Shown: positions 1 to 8,541 of the stretch, piece after piece
Position numbering within the stretch: position 1 is the first letter of the stretch
Layout: each line of letters begins with the position of its first letter
Origin: Streptococcus vicugnae
GTDB lineage: Bacteria > Bacillota > Bacilli > Lactobacillales > Streptococcaceae
Assembly (NCBI RefSeq): GCF_016461705.1
Contig: NZ_JAEMHW010000005.1
Location: forward strand, 1-64,000
DNA: 64,000 bases
Direction of reading: 5' to 3'
The notes under the pieces: model-generated
Database searches by the model: none
What the model was told of the DNA's origin: nothing
What the model saw: only the letters and a program-made list of their open reading frames with translations
Position numbers and translations under genes: made by a program

Positions 1-1417
1 CATCCATGCGTTTTTTAGTAACAAGCAAGATACCAGCAGCAAGAACAAGAATAGTACCTACAACATAAAGGATAGTTGTTCCCATACCACCAGTTGAAGG
101 AAGAACAGAACCTTTTTTGTTGACAACATCAGTTGTTAAAGAACCAGCAGTAGTGTTTGAAGTAAATTCAAGACTACCAGTTCCTGTAACTGAGTTCAAT
201 GCTGGGCTATCAGATTCTACATCGTGGTCTGCTGTTACTTTAAATTCAACATCAGAGGCTTTGTTGTAACCATCTGGTACTGTTGTTTCTGAAAGTTTGT
301 AATCACCATCATCAAGACCTGAGAATGTGAAAGTAGTCACGCCAGTGATTTCATCACCAACAGCATTCCAGTTACCGTCTGAATCTTTTTTGTAAAGAGT
401 GAATCCAGCACCTGGCAAAGCAGCACCATTTTGGTCAACTTTATTTACAACAACTTTGTAAGTAAAGACGATAACAGTATCTTCTGGAGTTTCACCAGTT
501 GGAGAAGTTTCACCGCTACCAGTGTAGTTAGGATTGTTTGAGTAGATAAGTTTGACAGTATTTGGGTTACCTTCTGAACCAATAACAGCATTTTCGTTAA
601 GAGTAGCTGTGTATTCAACAACTACTTTTGTTGATGAAGTAACACCGTCAAGTGATTTCAAGTTGTTAATTTTGAAGCTTGAACCATCATCAGCGATTGT
701 GAATGATGACGTAACATCAGTTTTTTCATCGTCATTTACAAGGTAAACTTTAGCATCTTTGTTGTAAGTCAAACCAGATGAAAGTGTATCTGAAAGTTCA
801 AGATAGTATTCATCATAAGAATCAAGATTAGTTGGCAATGTAGCAGTCAATTGGAAAGGGACTGAATCGTTAATATCGTAGTCAGCAGAATCTTGCCAAT
901 CAGTAGTTGTACCATCTGTATCGTTAGTATCTTTTACTTTTTTCTCAACAGAAGGAACACTTGTTTTAGGTTCTACAGTAACGTTATTAACAACTTGTAA
1001 AATGTAGTTTGTATAAGCTTCGTTGTCACCAACACTAGCATTTTGGACAAGGTAGTAACCAGCTGCGAGACCTGTTAAACCACCAGCATTTCGGAGGTAT
1101 TGACCTGCCGCTTTAGCAAACTCTTCTGCTTGGCTAGCAGTAAAATCTTCTGCTCCCAATACTTCTGCAAGTTCAGCTGCAGAGCTTACGCCATATTTTG
1201 TTTGAAGAGCTGTTTGACCAGCTTCAGTGATACCATTACCCCATTTAATGTTTGAAAGGGTTGTACCATCTTCTGATAAAGTACCAGTAAAGATTTGGTA
1301 AGATTCATAAGTACCATTACCACCGTCAACAGTGATATCGTATGCTAGTGCTTTCCCACCAGTAAAGGCAAGAAAAGCTGCCAACAATGTAGCAAAAATT
1401 AATTTAAGCTTTTTCAT
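1..1417 (-). CDS. LPXTG-anchored backbone pilin (partial, C-terminal end outside window)
   Basis: This is the sortase-polymerised major subunit of a cell-surface pilus. The reading frame opens at 1417 behind an AAAGGAA ribosome site and stays open to the window edge, giving 472 visible residues and no stop. It shows a signal peptide (about residues 1-25), a pilin-type motif ending VEPK with a candidate linking lysine near residue 151, an E-box-like LSETTVPDGY segment in a Cna_B/SpaA-like domain, and LPSTGG at 439-444 followed by a membrane segment and a basic tail. It is the last visible gene of a minus-strand operon after a signal peptidase and a large LPXTG protein. A class C sortase would be expected just beyond the window but is not seen. 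Family assignment is firm; backbone role is inferred from size, motifs and order. Confidence 0.9.
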   Translation of the reverse strand, partial: MKKLKLIFATLLAAFLAFTGGKALAYDITVDGGNGTYESYQIFTGTLSEDGTTLSNIKWGNGITEAGQTALQTKYGVSSAAELAEVLGAEDFTASQAEEFAKAAGQYLRNAGGLTGLAAGYYLVQNASVGDNEAYTNYILQVVNNVTVEPKTSVPSVEKKVKDTNDTDGTTTDWQDSADYDINDSVPFQLTATLPTNLDSYDEYYLELSDTLSSGLTYNKDAKVYLVNDDEKTDVTSSFTIADDGSSFKINNLKSLDGVTSSTKVVVEYTATLNENAVIGSEGNPNTVKLIYSNNPNYTGSGETSPTGETPEDTVIVFTYKVVVNKVDQNGAALPGAGFTLYKKDSDGNWNAVGDEITGVTTFTFSGLDDGDYKLSETTVPDGYNKASDVEFKVTADHDVESDSPALNSVTGTGSLEFTSNTTAGSLTTDVVNKKGSVLPSTGGMGTTILYVVGTILVLAAGILLVTKKRMD

Positions 1418-1529
1418 AATAATTCCTTTTCTTTCTTTTTAATTTAGTGTGAGTAGAGTAAAAATATAATCTAAGGCTTGGCATCTATCGACTAGGCAAC
1501 ACCGCCTTTACCAATATATAAACTAATCA

Positions 1530-4500
1530 TCATAGGTGACCTCCTATCTGATAACGTTTATAGACTTTAAAGATTAATAAACCGATAGCAAGCAATGATA
1601 ATGCCGCACCAGCTAAGTAATGCCATTGCGTACCATTACCACCAGTCTCAGGCAAATCATATTGCTTCTGAGCTGTATTCCTAATGGTAATCGTTGCAGA
1701 ATCCGAAGCAATCGCCATATCAGCTGCTTCCTCAGTAGGAACATCATTATTACTATTAGTGTAGCTAGTATCATAACCAGAAACAGCATTCTCTTTTACA
1801 TAATAAGTATAAGTGACCGCATTTCCAGACGAATCCGTACCCGAAACAGGTAGTTTTGTATAAGTTTTCGTCCAGTCATCATCATGACTCAACGTTTCCC
1901 CAGACAGATGAGTTGATTCGGTAGACGTTCCGTCCTCTGCCGTTGCAACCTGAATCACATCATAAGTGATAGAACCATCAGAACGACTTGTCTCATCACC
2001 AGTAGCCGTGAACCATTTCTTATTGACGGTTAAGTCAATCGTCTTAATCTTTTCGTTTTCAACGTAAGCCGAGCCATTATTTTCCGAGAGGTTCGTAATA
2101 TGTTGAATTTCTATCGGTAATGTAGAAAGGCTGCCGTCCTCATCCCAATAAAAATAGTGCTTCTCTGGATTATCTGGCAAATTATATCCCGCTGGAGCTT
2201 TTGTTTCTTTAGCGTAGTAAATGATATCCTCTTGGTAAATACCTTTAGAGTATACAATAGAAATCTGCCCCTTAGCATTAGTCTGATAAGGAGTACCGAT
2301 AACCTCATCGTTACTATCATCCAGGTCTCCGTCATACTTGTAAACAGTAAATGTTGCTCCTTCTAAAGCTAAACCAAAATTATCCGCATCAACTTTGCTA
2401 ATAATATAAGCTTTCTCAGTATCAAATCCAGAACTTGTTCCCGTTCTTTGCCAATGCACCGTTGTAGTGGTACTATCCGAACCGTTTGCTACACCTTCCA
2501 GTGTCGCCGTATTGTGAGGATAATAATAAGCGGCATTGTCTTCATTTGCTTTGGTTAATTGATATGAATATTCTAAAATATAAGGCGTTGAGTCTTTTAG
2601 AGTTACTACCAATGTATGATAGTGGTTTCCCCAACCATCGTCAGTAGAGGTGACTTTCCAAGACCACTCACTTGCTGGTACCTCTGTACCATCAGCATAA
2701 TAAAGTTTGACAGAATCTTGAATTAAGTATTCTGAGACTTCATTTGACCAATTATGCATAGTATCAGTCAGGGTAATCTCATCAGAACCTTCAACTAAAT
2801 CAGCACCTTCTGGATTGATATCTAAACTATAACTTAATTGGCGTTTTGCATTATCCCATTCCCCTGATTTAGAAATAGGTTTGGTATCTGTCCCCGGATT
2901 AGAACCACTATTCCCATCAAATGTTACGTTTTGCGTTTGATCATCCGAACCATATTCTTCACCATCAACGGTTACAGAAACATTATTAGTCAGGCTTTTT
3001 GTAATTTTAGCACCATCTACAGTAAAGTCATCATAATGAGTCGTGAACGTGAGCCAAAAACTAGTATTACCTCCAATATTGTCTTTCAAAGTCTTACCAT
3101 CAGTTGTGGTGAAATTCAGCGTTACTACACCATCACTCGAAATAGAACCATCTAACTTAATATTGTAGGTTCCCCATTCATTAGCTCCCTCAGTGAGTAT
3201 ATTATTATCAAGATTGGCAGCAATTTGCCCCCAACGTTGACCGTAAGTGAGACCTGTTAGACTAACTCCCTCTGGCAAAGTATCTGTAACTGTCATACTA
3301 GTTGCATTATCATCCAAATCAACTCTTACCATCCAAGTAACAGTCCCATCTGAGCTTGTAGTATTAGTTGTACCAGAGTTTCCATTACCATCCATTTTTA
3401 CAACATTAGTATTTTCACTATAATCATATTCTTTAGTAAAATTATGTGTTCCCGAGGTAATGGTGTTAGCATATTTCTGTGTTGAACTTTTATCTAGGTC
3501 AATAGTTGATCTATAGTGAATACCTATGTTATTTGATGAGGTATAATCAGCTGTCAGCGTCACCTTGAACTCAGTATAATGAACGGTATCACTTAAATCA
3601 CTATAGCTAGTATAGTCACCGTAATTTGGTTGACGCGCTTCAAGAGTAAAGCGACCAGTACCGAAAATCTCTACCAGTCGATGATATAAATCCTCTAGTT
3701 GATCCTTAGTATACCAATGAACTTCCGAATTCTGATTATAAGGATCTTTCAAGGTATCTGTAAACACTGTTCCACTTTTAAGAACTCCTGAATTTGGCAT
3801 CTCAAGTTCCACTTCCCAAGCAAGTTCACTCAAACCAAATGATGCGACTCCTTCTGCTGAAACTCCCTTAGTTAAACTTCCAGTTCCAGGTACCGTAACT
3901 TCGGTTTCTTTTGTAACTTGATCGTCTGATGTTGTGGTGTTACCGTCATCATCTAAAGTAACCTTATTCTTGATACTGCTTGAATCCCAGCCTAAACTTG
4001 ACTGATCAACTGAAGTTGTATAAGTGATAGTATACTCATTGATATTTTTATTATCAGAAGTGGCACTAAATTTTATACCAGTGATTTTTCCATTAGAATA
4101 TTGAAGAGTTGCCCCAGTATTCGGCGAAATGTTTACACTACTTGCTTGAGAAAACATCTCATCCGTTAGCAATGCTCCAGCTATATCATTATGGTTGCTA
4201 TTAACCTTAATTGTCCAAGTAATAGTTCCATCACTTGCATTATAGCTACCCTGCTTATCAACCTGATTAAGTGATAAAGTCACATTTGAACTACTTGAGT
4301 GAGTTTCCTTATCATCCTCATCGGTCTGAGATGTAGCTGTAACTGTATTATTAGCTGTTACCGATGAACCAGCTGTCAGACCAGAAACTTTATAACGATA
4401 TGTAACTGTGTAATAATGTCCAATAGGATTTCCACTAGAATCTACACCACCAGAAACCAGTTGAGGTAAAGTCATATTCAAAGTCTTATTTGATGCATTA

Positions 4501-5963
4501 AAGCTATAGGAATAAGTACCTGATGAAACATCTTCTGTTGATGTTACATTACCAGTGTTTCCTGCGTATGTCGATTTTGTAACACTTACAGAGTCAAGTG
4601 CAGATATTGAAACTCCAGATGCTGTAAGAACATCTTTAATATCAATTGAACTTGGTGTACCATATTTTGAGTCAACCCGTACCGTATATGTTATATACGG
4701 AGTATCACCATCATATGTAACTGACCCAGACTTCGAAGTAGTTAAGTCATAATTTTTTGAAATAACATCCTCAGGGATAGTTACCACTAGACTATCTGAA
4801 TACTGAACACTATAACTACCATCATTTTGTAAATGTGTAGATCCATAAGTCGCATCGTATTTTAACCACCCCGTTGATTGTGTTCCATCAATAATTTCAT
4901 TAACGTAACTTTCAATAAAGGCAATTAAAATATAATATTTACCTGTTTGACTATCATAAGTAAATTTGTAAGTGTATGCATCAACTTGATTACTATCCTT
5001 ACCAATATATTCTGTGTTAAGGTTGATGTCTTGACCAATAGCCGTATCATCAGGAAGCTCTAGGTAATAATATCTATCCGCATCTAGATGTGCTTTAGAA
5101 ATCGTATAATCTAGTTCTAAATTAACTGTCAAAGTCTGTGTTGACAAATCTTCAACAGCACTGCTCTCATCATAGATGTATCCCGTCAAGTAATCTGAAA
5201 AATCGGCATACGTAACACCTGCAATAGTATAATTTGAGAAACTATCTGATTTAAAATTAACACTTATAACACTATTCGAACTGTCCTGATTAATCGTTGT
5301 ATCAGTTTGTTCTGTGAGGTCTTCCACCTTATTGACATCATTGTCCACAAAGTGATAGAGTTTCCAACCACTTTGTAGTTCAGAGTTTAAAACGGCATTT
5401 TTAAAGGCAATTGAAACATTGACATCCTTACTTGGTTCGACTTCCTTGCCACTTGCTGTGACAAACGAAATATCATATGTGTAAGCTTGTGCCAAAGTTT
5501 GCTTTGTTTCACTCAAAACAGACGTCAACTTGTCATTAATAGCGCTTGTATCTGATACTGGGCTGACTTTTAACGTAACAGGTTCTGAAAACGTGTTATC
5601 TTCGTATGTTGCCGTCACCGTAACATCTGATGTTTCAGCACTGAGACTTCCCGCGGCGACAGCATCTGGATCTGACGACTCTGTCTCTGCTTCTGATGTT
5701 GTTGTGCTACTATCTGTTACCTTTGAACTTTCTGCTTGACTGCTTTCTTCTTGCAAAGCTTCAGTAGTTGTTTCTTCCGAACTACTTACTGACTGAATAA
5801 CAGAAGAACTGCTATCTGTACTAATTGTTAGGGCGGGTAAAACCAAAGCGTAAGTCGTGCTAAAGACAACAACAACAGATATTCCTAAAGCAATTTTTGC
5901 AACTAAGCTTTCTTGCAACCTTTTCTTTACTAAAGCCGCTAGTTTTATCCACAGCTTTTTCAT
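1530..5963 (-). CDS. Large LPXTG surface protein, probable ancillary or tip pilin/adhesin
   Basis: A 1477-residue secreted, cell-wall-anchored protein. It begins with a basic and hydrophobic N-terminus carrying a VLPALT motif (about residues 1-48), then a Ser/Thr/Glu-rich linker to about 115. A long beta-rich region contains at least five related segments of the type W-x-V-x-V-x(n)-DTL near residues 425, 583, 719, 874 and 1044, suggesting tandem immunoglobulin-like adhesin or isopeptide domains about 150 residues apart. Near the C-terminus are a SpaA-like fold (about 1196-1290) and a Cna_B domain (about 1314-1420). LPETGG (1437-1442), a membrane helix and a basic tail end the protein. The start has a strong AAAGGAG site. 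It lies 19 nt after the signal peptidase gene and 112 nt before the pilin gene. Binding partner is unknown; no von Willebrand A domain is seen. Confidence 0.88.
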   Translation of the reverse strand: MKKLWIKLAALVKKRLQESLVAKIALGISVVVVFSTTYALVLPALTISTDSSSSVIQSVSSSEETTTEALQEESSQAESSKVTDSSTTTSEAETESSDPDAVAAGSLSAETSDVTVTATYEDNTFSEPVTLKVSPVSDTSAINDKLTSVLSETKQTLAQAYTYDISFVTASGKEVEPSKDVNVSIAFKNAVLNSELQSGWKLYHFVDNDVNKVEDLTEQTDTTINQDSSNSVISVNFKSDSFSNYTIAGVTYADFSDYLTGYIYDESSAVEDLSTQTLTVNLELDYTISKAHLDADRYYYLELPDDTAIGQDINLNTEYIGKDSNQVDAYTYKFTYDSQTGKYYILIAFIESYVNEIIDGTQSTGWLKYDATYGSTHLQNDGSYSVQYSDSLVVTIPEDVISKNYDLTTSKSGSVTYDGDTPYITYTVRVDSKYGTPSSIDIKDVLTASGVSISALDSVSVTKSTYAGNTGNVTSTEDVSSGTYSYSFNASNKTLNMTLPQLVSGGVDSSGNPIGHYYTVTYRYKVSGLTAGSSVTANNTVTATSQTDEDDKETHSSSSNVTLSLNQVDKQGSYNASDGTITWTIKVNSNHNDIAGALLTDEMFSQASSVNISPNTGATLQYSNGKITGIKFSATSDNKNINEYTITYTTSVDQSSLGWDSSSIKNKVTLDDDGNTTTSDDQVTKETEVTVPGTGSLTKGVSAEGVASFGLSELAWEVELEMPNSGVLKSGTVFTDTLKDPYNQNSEVHWYTKDQLEDLYHRLVEIFGTGRFTLEARQPNYGDYTSYSDLSDTVHYTEFKVTLTADYTSSNNIGIHYRSTIDLDKSSTQKYANTITSGTHNFTKEYDYSENTNVVKMDGNGNSGTTNTTSSDGTVTWMVRVDLDDNATSMTVTDTLPEGVSLTGLTYGQRWGQIAANLDNNILTEGANEWGTYNIKLDGSISSDGVVTLNFTTTDGKTLKDNIGGNTSFWLTFTTHYDDFTVDGAKITKSLTNNVSVTVDGEEYGSDDQTQNVTFDGNSGSNPGTDTKPISKSGEWDNAKRQLSYSLDINPEGADLVEGSDEITLTDTMHNWSNEVSEYLIQDSVKLYYADGTEVPASEWSWKVTSTDDGWGNHYHTLVVTLKDSTPYILEYSYQLTKANEDNAAYYYPHNTATLEGVANGSDSTTTTVHWQRTGTSSGFDTEKAYIISKVDADNFGLALEGATFTVYKYDGDLDDSNDEVIGTPYQTNAKGQISIVYSKGIYQEDIIYYAKETKAPAGYNLPDNPEKHYFYWDEDGSLSTLPIEIQHITNLSENNGSAYVENEKIKTIDLTVNKKWFTATGDETSRSDGSITYDVIQVATAEDGTSTESTHLSGETLSHDDDWTKTYTKLPVSGTDSSGNAVTYTYYVKENAVSGYDTSYTNSNNDVPTEEAADMAIASDSATITIRNTAQKQYDLPETGGNGTQWHYLAGAALSLLAIGLLIFKVYKRYQIGGHL

Positions 5964-5982
5964 AAGTACTCCTTTCTTTTTC

Positions 5983-6597
5983 CTATTCTATTGTTCCAAA
6001 TCGTGTTAGTGGCCAAATTCTAAATGTTAGTTTACCTACTAGTTGCTCATCACTTACTGTGCCAACAGCATTGTTACGCGAATCAATTGAAACGCTTCGG
6101 TGATCTCCCATAACGAAGAATTTTCCGTCTGGAACTTGATAAGGCAAATCAATATTCGTTTCACCGTAAGCCTTTTCATTTTCAGCAAGGTATGGCTCAT
6201 CAATCTTTTCACCATCAACGTAGACATTCCCGTCCTCATCAATGTTGACCCATTGACCAGACGCCGCAATCACACGTTTCACCAAAACCTTATTATTGTA
6301 ATAAAATGCAACGACATCACCCTGTTTCAAATTTTTACTACTAACAGAAACCACCATGTCTCCAGCCTTTAAGTTAGGCGTCATTGAATTTCCATAGATT
6401 TGTAAAACTGGCAACCAGATTGTCGCTACGAGTACGGCAATAGCCGCTACTGTAATCAATGTGAAAATCGTTCCTCTGAGCGTCCGAAAATAACGCTCTC
6501 GATACTTTACTTTGCTTAGTTCTTTTAATAGTTCCTTTGAATCAGGTAAATCACTTATGCTTATTTCTTGCGTCCTGACAGTACAAAACTTTTTCAT
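5983..6597 (-). CDS. Type I signal peptidase of the pilus operon (SipA/LepB-like)
   Basis: A membrane-anchored S26 peptidase expected to process or chaperone pilin subunits. Both catalytic residues are present: serine in YGNSMTP and lysine in KRVIAASG, with the later GDHRSVSIDSR box, so an active enzyme is expected, unlike the catalytically dead SipA of some streptococcal FCT loci. One membrane helix precedes the serine. The frame extends upstream to an ATG at 6708 that has no ribosome site and begins 15 nt from the 39-bp palindrome. I prefer the ATG at 6597 (MKKFCTV, 204 residues), which has an AAAGGA at somewhat long spacing. It is first in the pilus operon, so its regulation should set that of the two LPXTG genes. 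Confidence 0.85.
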   Translation of the reverse strand: MKKFCTVRTQEISISDLPDSKELLKELSKVKYRERYFRTLRGTIFTLITVAAIAVLVATIWLPVLQIYGNSMTPNLKAGDMVVSVSSKNLKQGDVVAFYYNNKVLVKRVIAASGQWVNIDEDGNVYVDGEKIDEPYLAENEKAYGETNIDLPYQVPDGKFFVMGDHRSVSIDSRNNAVGTVSDEQLVGKLTFRIWPLTRFGTIE

Positions 6598-6722
6598 TTT
6601 GACTACAAATCCTTTTTCGTTTCTAATGACTCCTAACAAACTCCTAGGCTTAATATGACAGCCTTTTTTAACCCGATCTCCTTTTTTACGATTTAATTTT
6701 ATCCTCATATCTAGTAAAAAGC

Positions 6723-6761
6723 TATCACTTTTTATTTACAACCTGTAAATAAAAAGTGATA
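6723..6761. promoter_or_regulatory. 39-bp perfect palindrome, probable operator of pilus operon
   Basis: Two 18-bp perfectly complementary arms (TATCACTTTTTATTTACA and its complement) separated by ACC. It lies between the pilus operon and the divergent TetR gene. The core reads TTTACA-N3-TGTAAA. It is too symmetrical and too promoter-proximal to look accidental. Binding by the adjacent TetR protein is inference. As RNA it would also form a hairpin, but no T-run follows on the minus strand. Confidence 0.6.
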
Positions 6762-6909
6762 AAATTAAAAAAATATTGACAGAATGTTAATCTAATAGGG
6801 TTTGCATGGCGTAGATTCCTCAAAAAAAGAAATTGTCTTTCTTTTCTAATAATGAGAAAAAATCGTGTTTTTTATGGTAGAATACAAATTATTATTGGAG
6901 GAAAATACA

Positions 6910-7491
6910 ATGGCAAGATACACACGTGAAAAAATCATAGGTGCTTTTTTCGAATTAGTCACAGAAAATCCTCAAAAAACAAACTTTACCATCTCTGAAA
7001 TTGCTTTAAAAGCTGGCGTCTCTAGACAAGCGATTTATCAGAAACACTTTAAGAATTTTAGTGAAATCATTACCTATGTCGATGACTACATCATCTGGGA
7101 AATTCGCCAATGGAGTCACCACTATGACAAAAAAAGAGATGGTAACCCTGTGGACTATGTTGCTGATAAGTTGCTACCCGTTCTTTACGATAAAAAAGAG
7201 CATTTAAAACTTCTACATACTGCCGCGATTACACAAACATTCGAAGATACCATTGTTAATGGTTTTGTAGAATGGGCATCAGAAATTATTCACCCCAAAT
7301 GCGACATTTTTAATCTCCCCAAAGATGTCTTAATCAAAATTATCGTCGAACAAATTGCAGCTATTATCAAAATTTGGCTTCTTCAAGAAGAACCTGTACC
7401 ACCCCAAGAATTTAAAAAAGACTTTTTAAAATTAACAAAAGCCCCTTTATATTCTTACTACACAATGGAAAATCAAAAAGCTAGAGATTAA
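6910..7491 (+). CDS. TetR/AcrR family transcriptional regulator divergent from pilus operon
   Basis: A 193-residue DNA-binding protein. The N-terminal helix-turn-helix spans about residues 2-50 (TISEIALKAGVSRQAIYQKHF); the C-terminal ligand or dimer domain is not recognisable in detail. The start at 6910 is chosen because TTGGAGGAAAA lies directly upstream; an in-frame ATG at 6865 has no such site. An extended -10 (TGGTAGAAT, ending 6883) lies just upstream with only a weak -35. Its head-to-head position with the pilus operon and the shared 39-bp palindrome suggest it controls pilus expression, possibly with autoregulation. Ligand unknown. Confidence 0.85.
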   Translation: MARYTREKIIGAFFELVTENPQKTNFTISEIALKAGVSRQAIYQKHFKNFSEIITYVDDYIIWEIRQWSHHYDKKRDGNPVDYVADKLLPVLYDKKEHLKLLHTAAITQTFEDTIVNGFVEWASEIIHPKCDIFNLPKDVLIKIIVEQIAAIIKIWLLQEEPVPPQEFKKDFLKLTKAPLYSYYTMENQKARD

Positions 7492-7510
7492 ATCTCTAGC
7501 TTTTTTGATT
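7471..7510 (+). terminator. Intrinsic terminator overlapping the TetR stop codon
   Basis: A long stem (AATCAAAAAGCTAGAGAT with its near-perfect complement, one bulge) ending in a T-rich run. The stop codon of the regulator lies in the loop region. Confidence 0.8.
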
Positions 7511-7530
7511 TTTTATACTCCAATTCTTAT

Positions 7531-7625
7531 AATATATAAAATTTTTATATATTATACTTGACTTTTAAATTAACCTGATTTATAGTTTATATATAAAATA
7601 ATTATATATAAAAATTTTATATATT
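7531..7625 (+). promoter_or_regulatory. PadR operon promoter flanked by two matching AT-rich palindromes
   Basis: A promoter TTGACT (7558-7563), 17-bp spacer, TATAGT (7581-7586) drives the three-gene operon. A 23-bp palindrome at 7531-7553 and a second at 7604-7625 bracket it; the second matches the reverse complement of the first over 22 bases. This is the layout of a self-repressing regulator with two operators. Binding by the PadR protein encoded next is inferred. Confidence 0.7.
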
Positions 7626-7643
7626 GTCAGAAAGGAATTTGCT

Positions 7644-7970
7644 ATGTACTTTCCAACTTCTGCGACTGTTATTGAATTTCTTATTCTAGCTATCGTTGAT
7701 AAAGAAGATTCTTATGGCTATGCCATCAGTCATACAATTAAAGAGGTGGCCAACATTAAGGAATCTACACTTTATCCCATCTTAAAAAAACTAGAAAAGG
7801 CGGGCTATTTGGACACCTACCAACAAGAATACCAAGGTCGTAAACGCAAATACTACACAACTACAGAAAGTGGTAAACAACAACTTGCCTTTCTAAAAGA
7901 CGAATGGCAATTATACACCACTAAAATTGAGGAGATTGTCGAAGGGAGATTAGAGGATGACGAGAAGTGA
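7644..7970 (+). CDS. PadR family transcriptional regulator
   Basis: A 108-residue winged-helix repressor of the short PadR class. The N-terminus (FLILAIVDKEDSYGYAISHTI) and the central STLYPILKKLEKAGYL recognition segment followed by a YYTTTESGK wing are typical. The ribosome site AAAGGAA precedes the ATG. Its 3' end overlaps the start of the DUF1700 gene by 14 nt, so the two are translationally coupled. PadR genes of this size next to HAAS/DUF1700 and DUF4097 genes are a recurrent Firmicutes arrangement linked with envelope-stress modules. The inducing signal is unknown here. Confidence 0.92.
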   Translation: MYFPTSATVIEFLILAIVDKEDSYGYAISHTIKEVANIKESTLYPILKKLEKAGYLDTYQQEYQGRKRKYYTTTESGKQQLAFLKDEWQLYTTKIEEIVEGRLEDDEK

Positions 7971-8541
7971 CTACTTGGCAAAACTAGATAAATACCTAAA
8001 AAAATTGCCAAAAGATGACTATCAAGAAGCCATGGACTACTTCAGAGAATATTTCGATGAAGCTGGTCCCGAAAATGAAGAAGCAGTTATTGCTGAACTA
8101 GGATCACCTAAAGATGCAGCGCACGACATTATTAGCCGATTACTCGATGAGAAGATTGTTGAAGATGAAAAATCACCTAAAAACAAGGCTATCATTATCT
8201 GGATTGCTATCCTTGCTATTCTAGCTAGCCCAGTTGCCCTACCACTTATTTTGGCGCTACTTATGGTTATTATTACCATTTTGGCGTTCGGAATTGCCAT
8301 TATAGCCATGGTACTAGCTCTAGGAGTTGCCCTTTTAACATCTGGTGTTTACATGCTGATTGACAGTTGGTCTTATCTTAGTATCGCGCCATCAACAACA
8401 GCCTTGGGATTAGGATTGGGACTTTTATCACTCGGCTTAGCACTACTAGCTCTTTTAGCTGCTGGTGCTGTTGGGAAATTCGCAGTAAAAAGTATCGGCA
8501 AATTAATTCAAAAAGCGGCAAGTAAAAGGAGAAAATCATGA
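7957..8541 (+). CDS. DUF1700 (HAAS) domain membrane protein
   Basis: A 194-residue protein. The first 70 residues form the HAAS helical domain (SDYLAKLDKYLKKLPKDDYQ, then a DYFREYFDEAG and ELGSPKDAA pattern). About four hydrophobic helices follow (roughly residues 75-170), then a basic tail. It overlaps padR by 14 nt and shares an ATGA with the next gene. HAAS proteins are thought to connect PadR-type regulators with membrane sensors. A role as the membrane partner of the DUF4097 protein is inference from context. Confidence 0.88.
   Translation: MTRSDYLAKLDKYLKKLPKDDYQEAMDYFREYFDEAGPENEEAVIAELGSPKDAAHDIISRLLDEKIVEDEKSPKNKAIIIWIAILAILASPVALPLILALLMVIITILAFGIAIIAMVLALGVALLTSGVYMLIDSWSYLSIAPSTTALGLGLGLLSLGLALLALLAAGAVGKFAVKSIGKLIQKAASKRRKS

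Noticed and set aside
6865..6909. Longer N-terminus for the pilus-linked TetR gene
   Set aside because: Would overlap the extended -10 and lacks a ribosome site; the start at 6910 has GGAGG.
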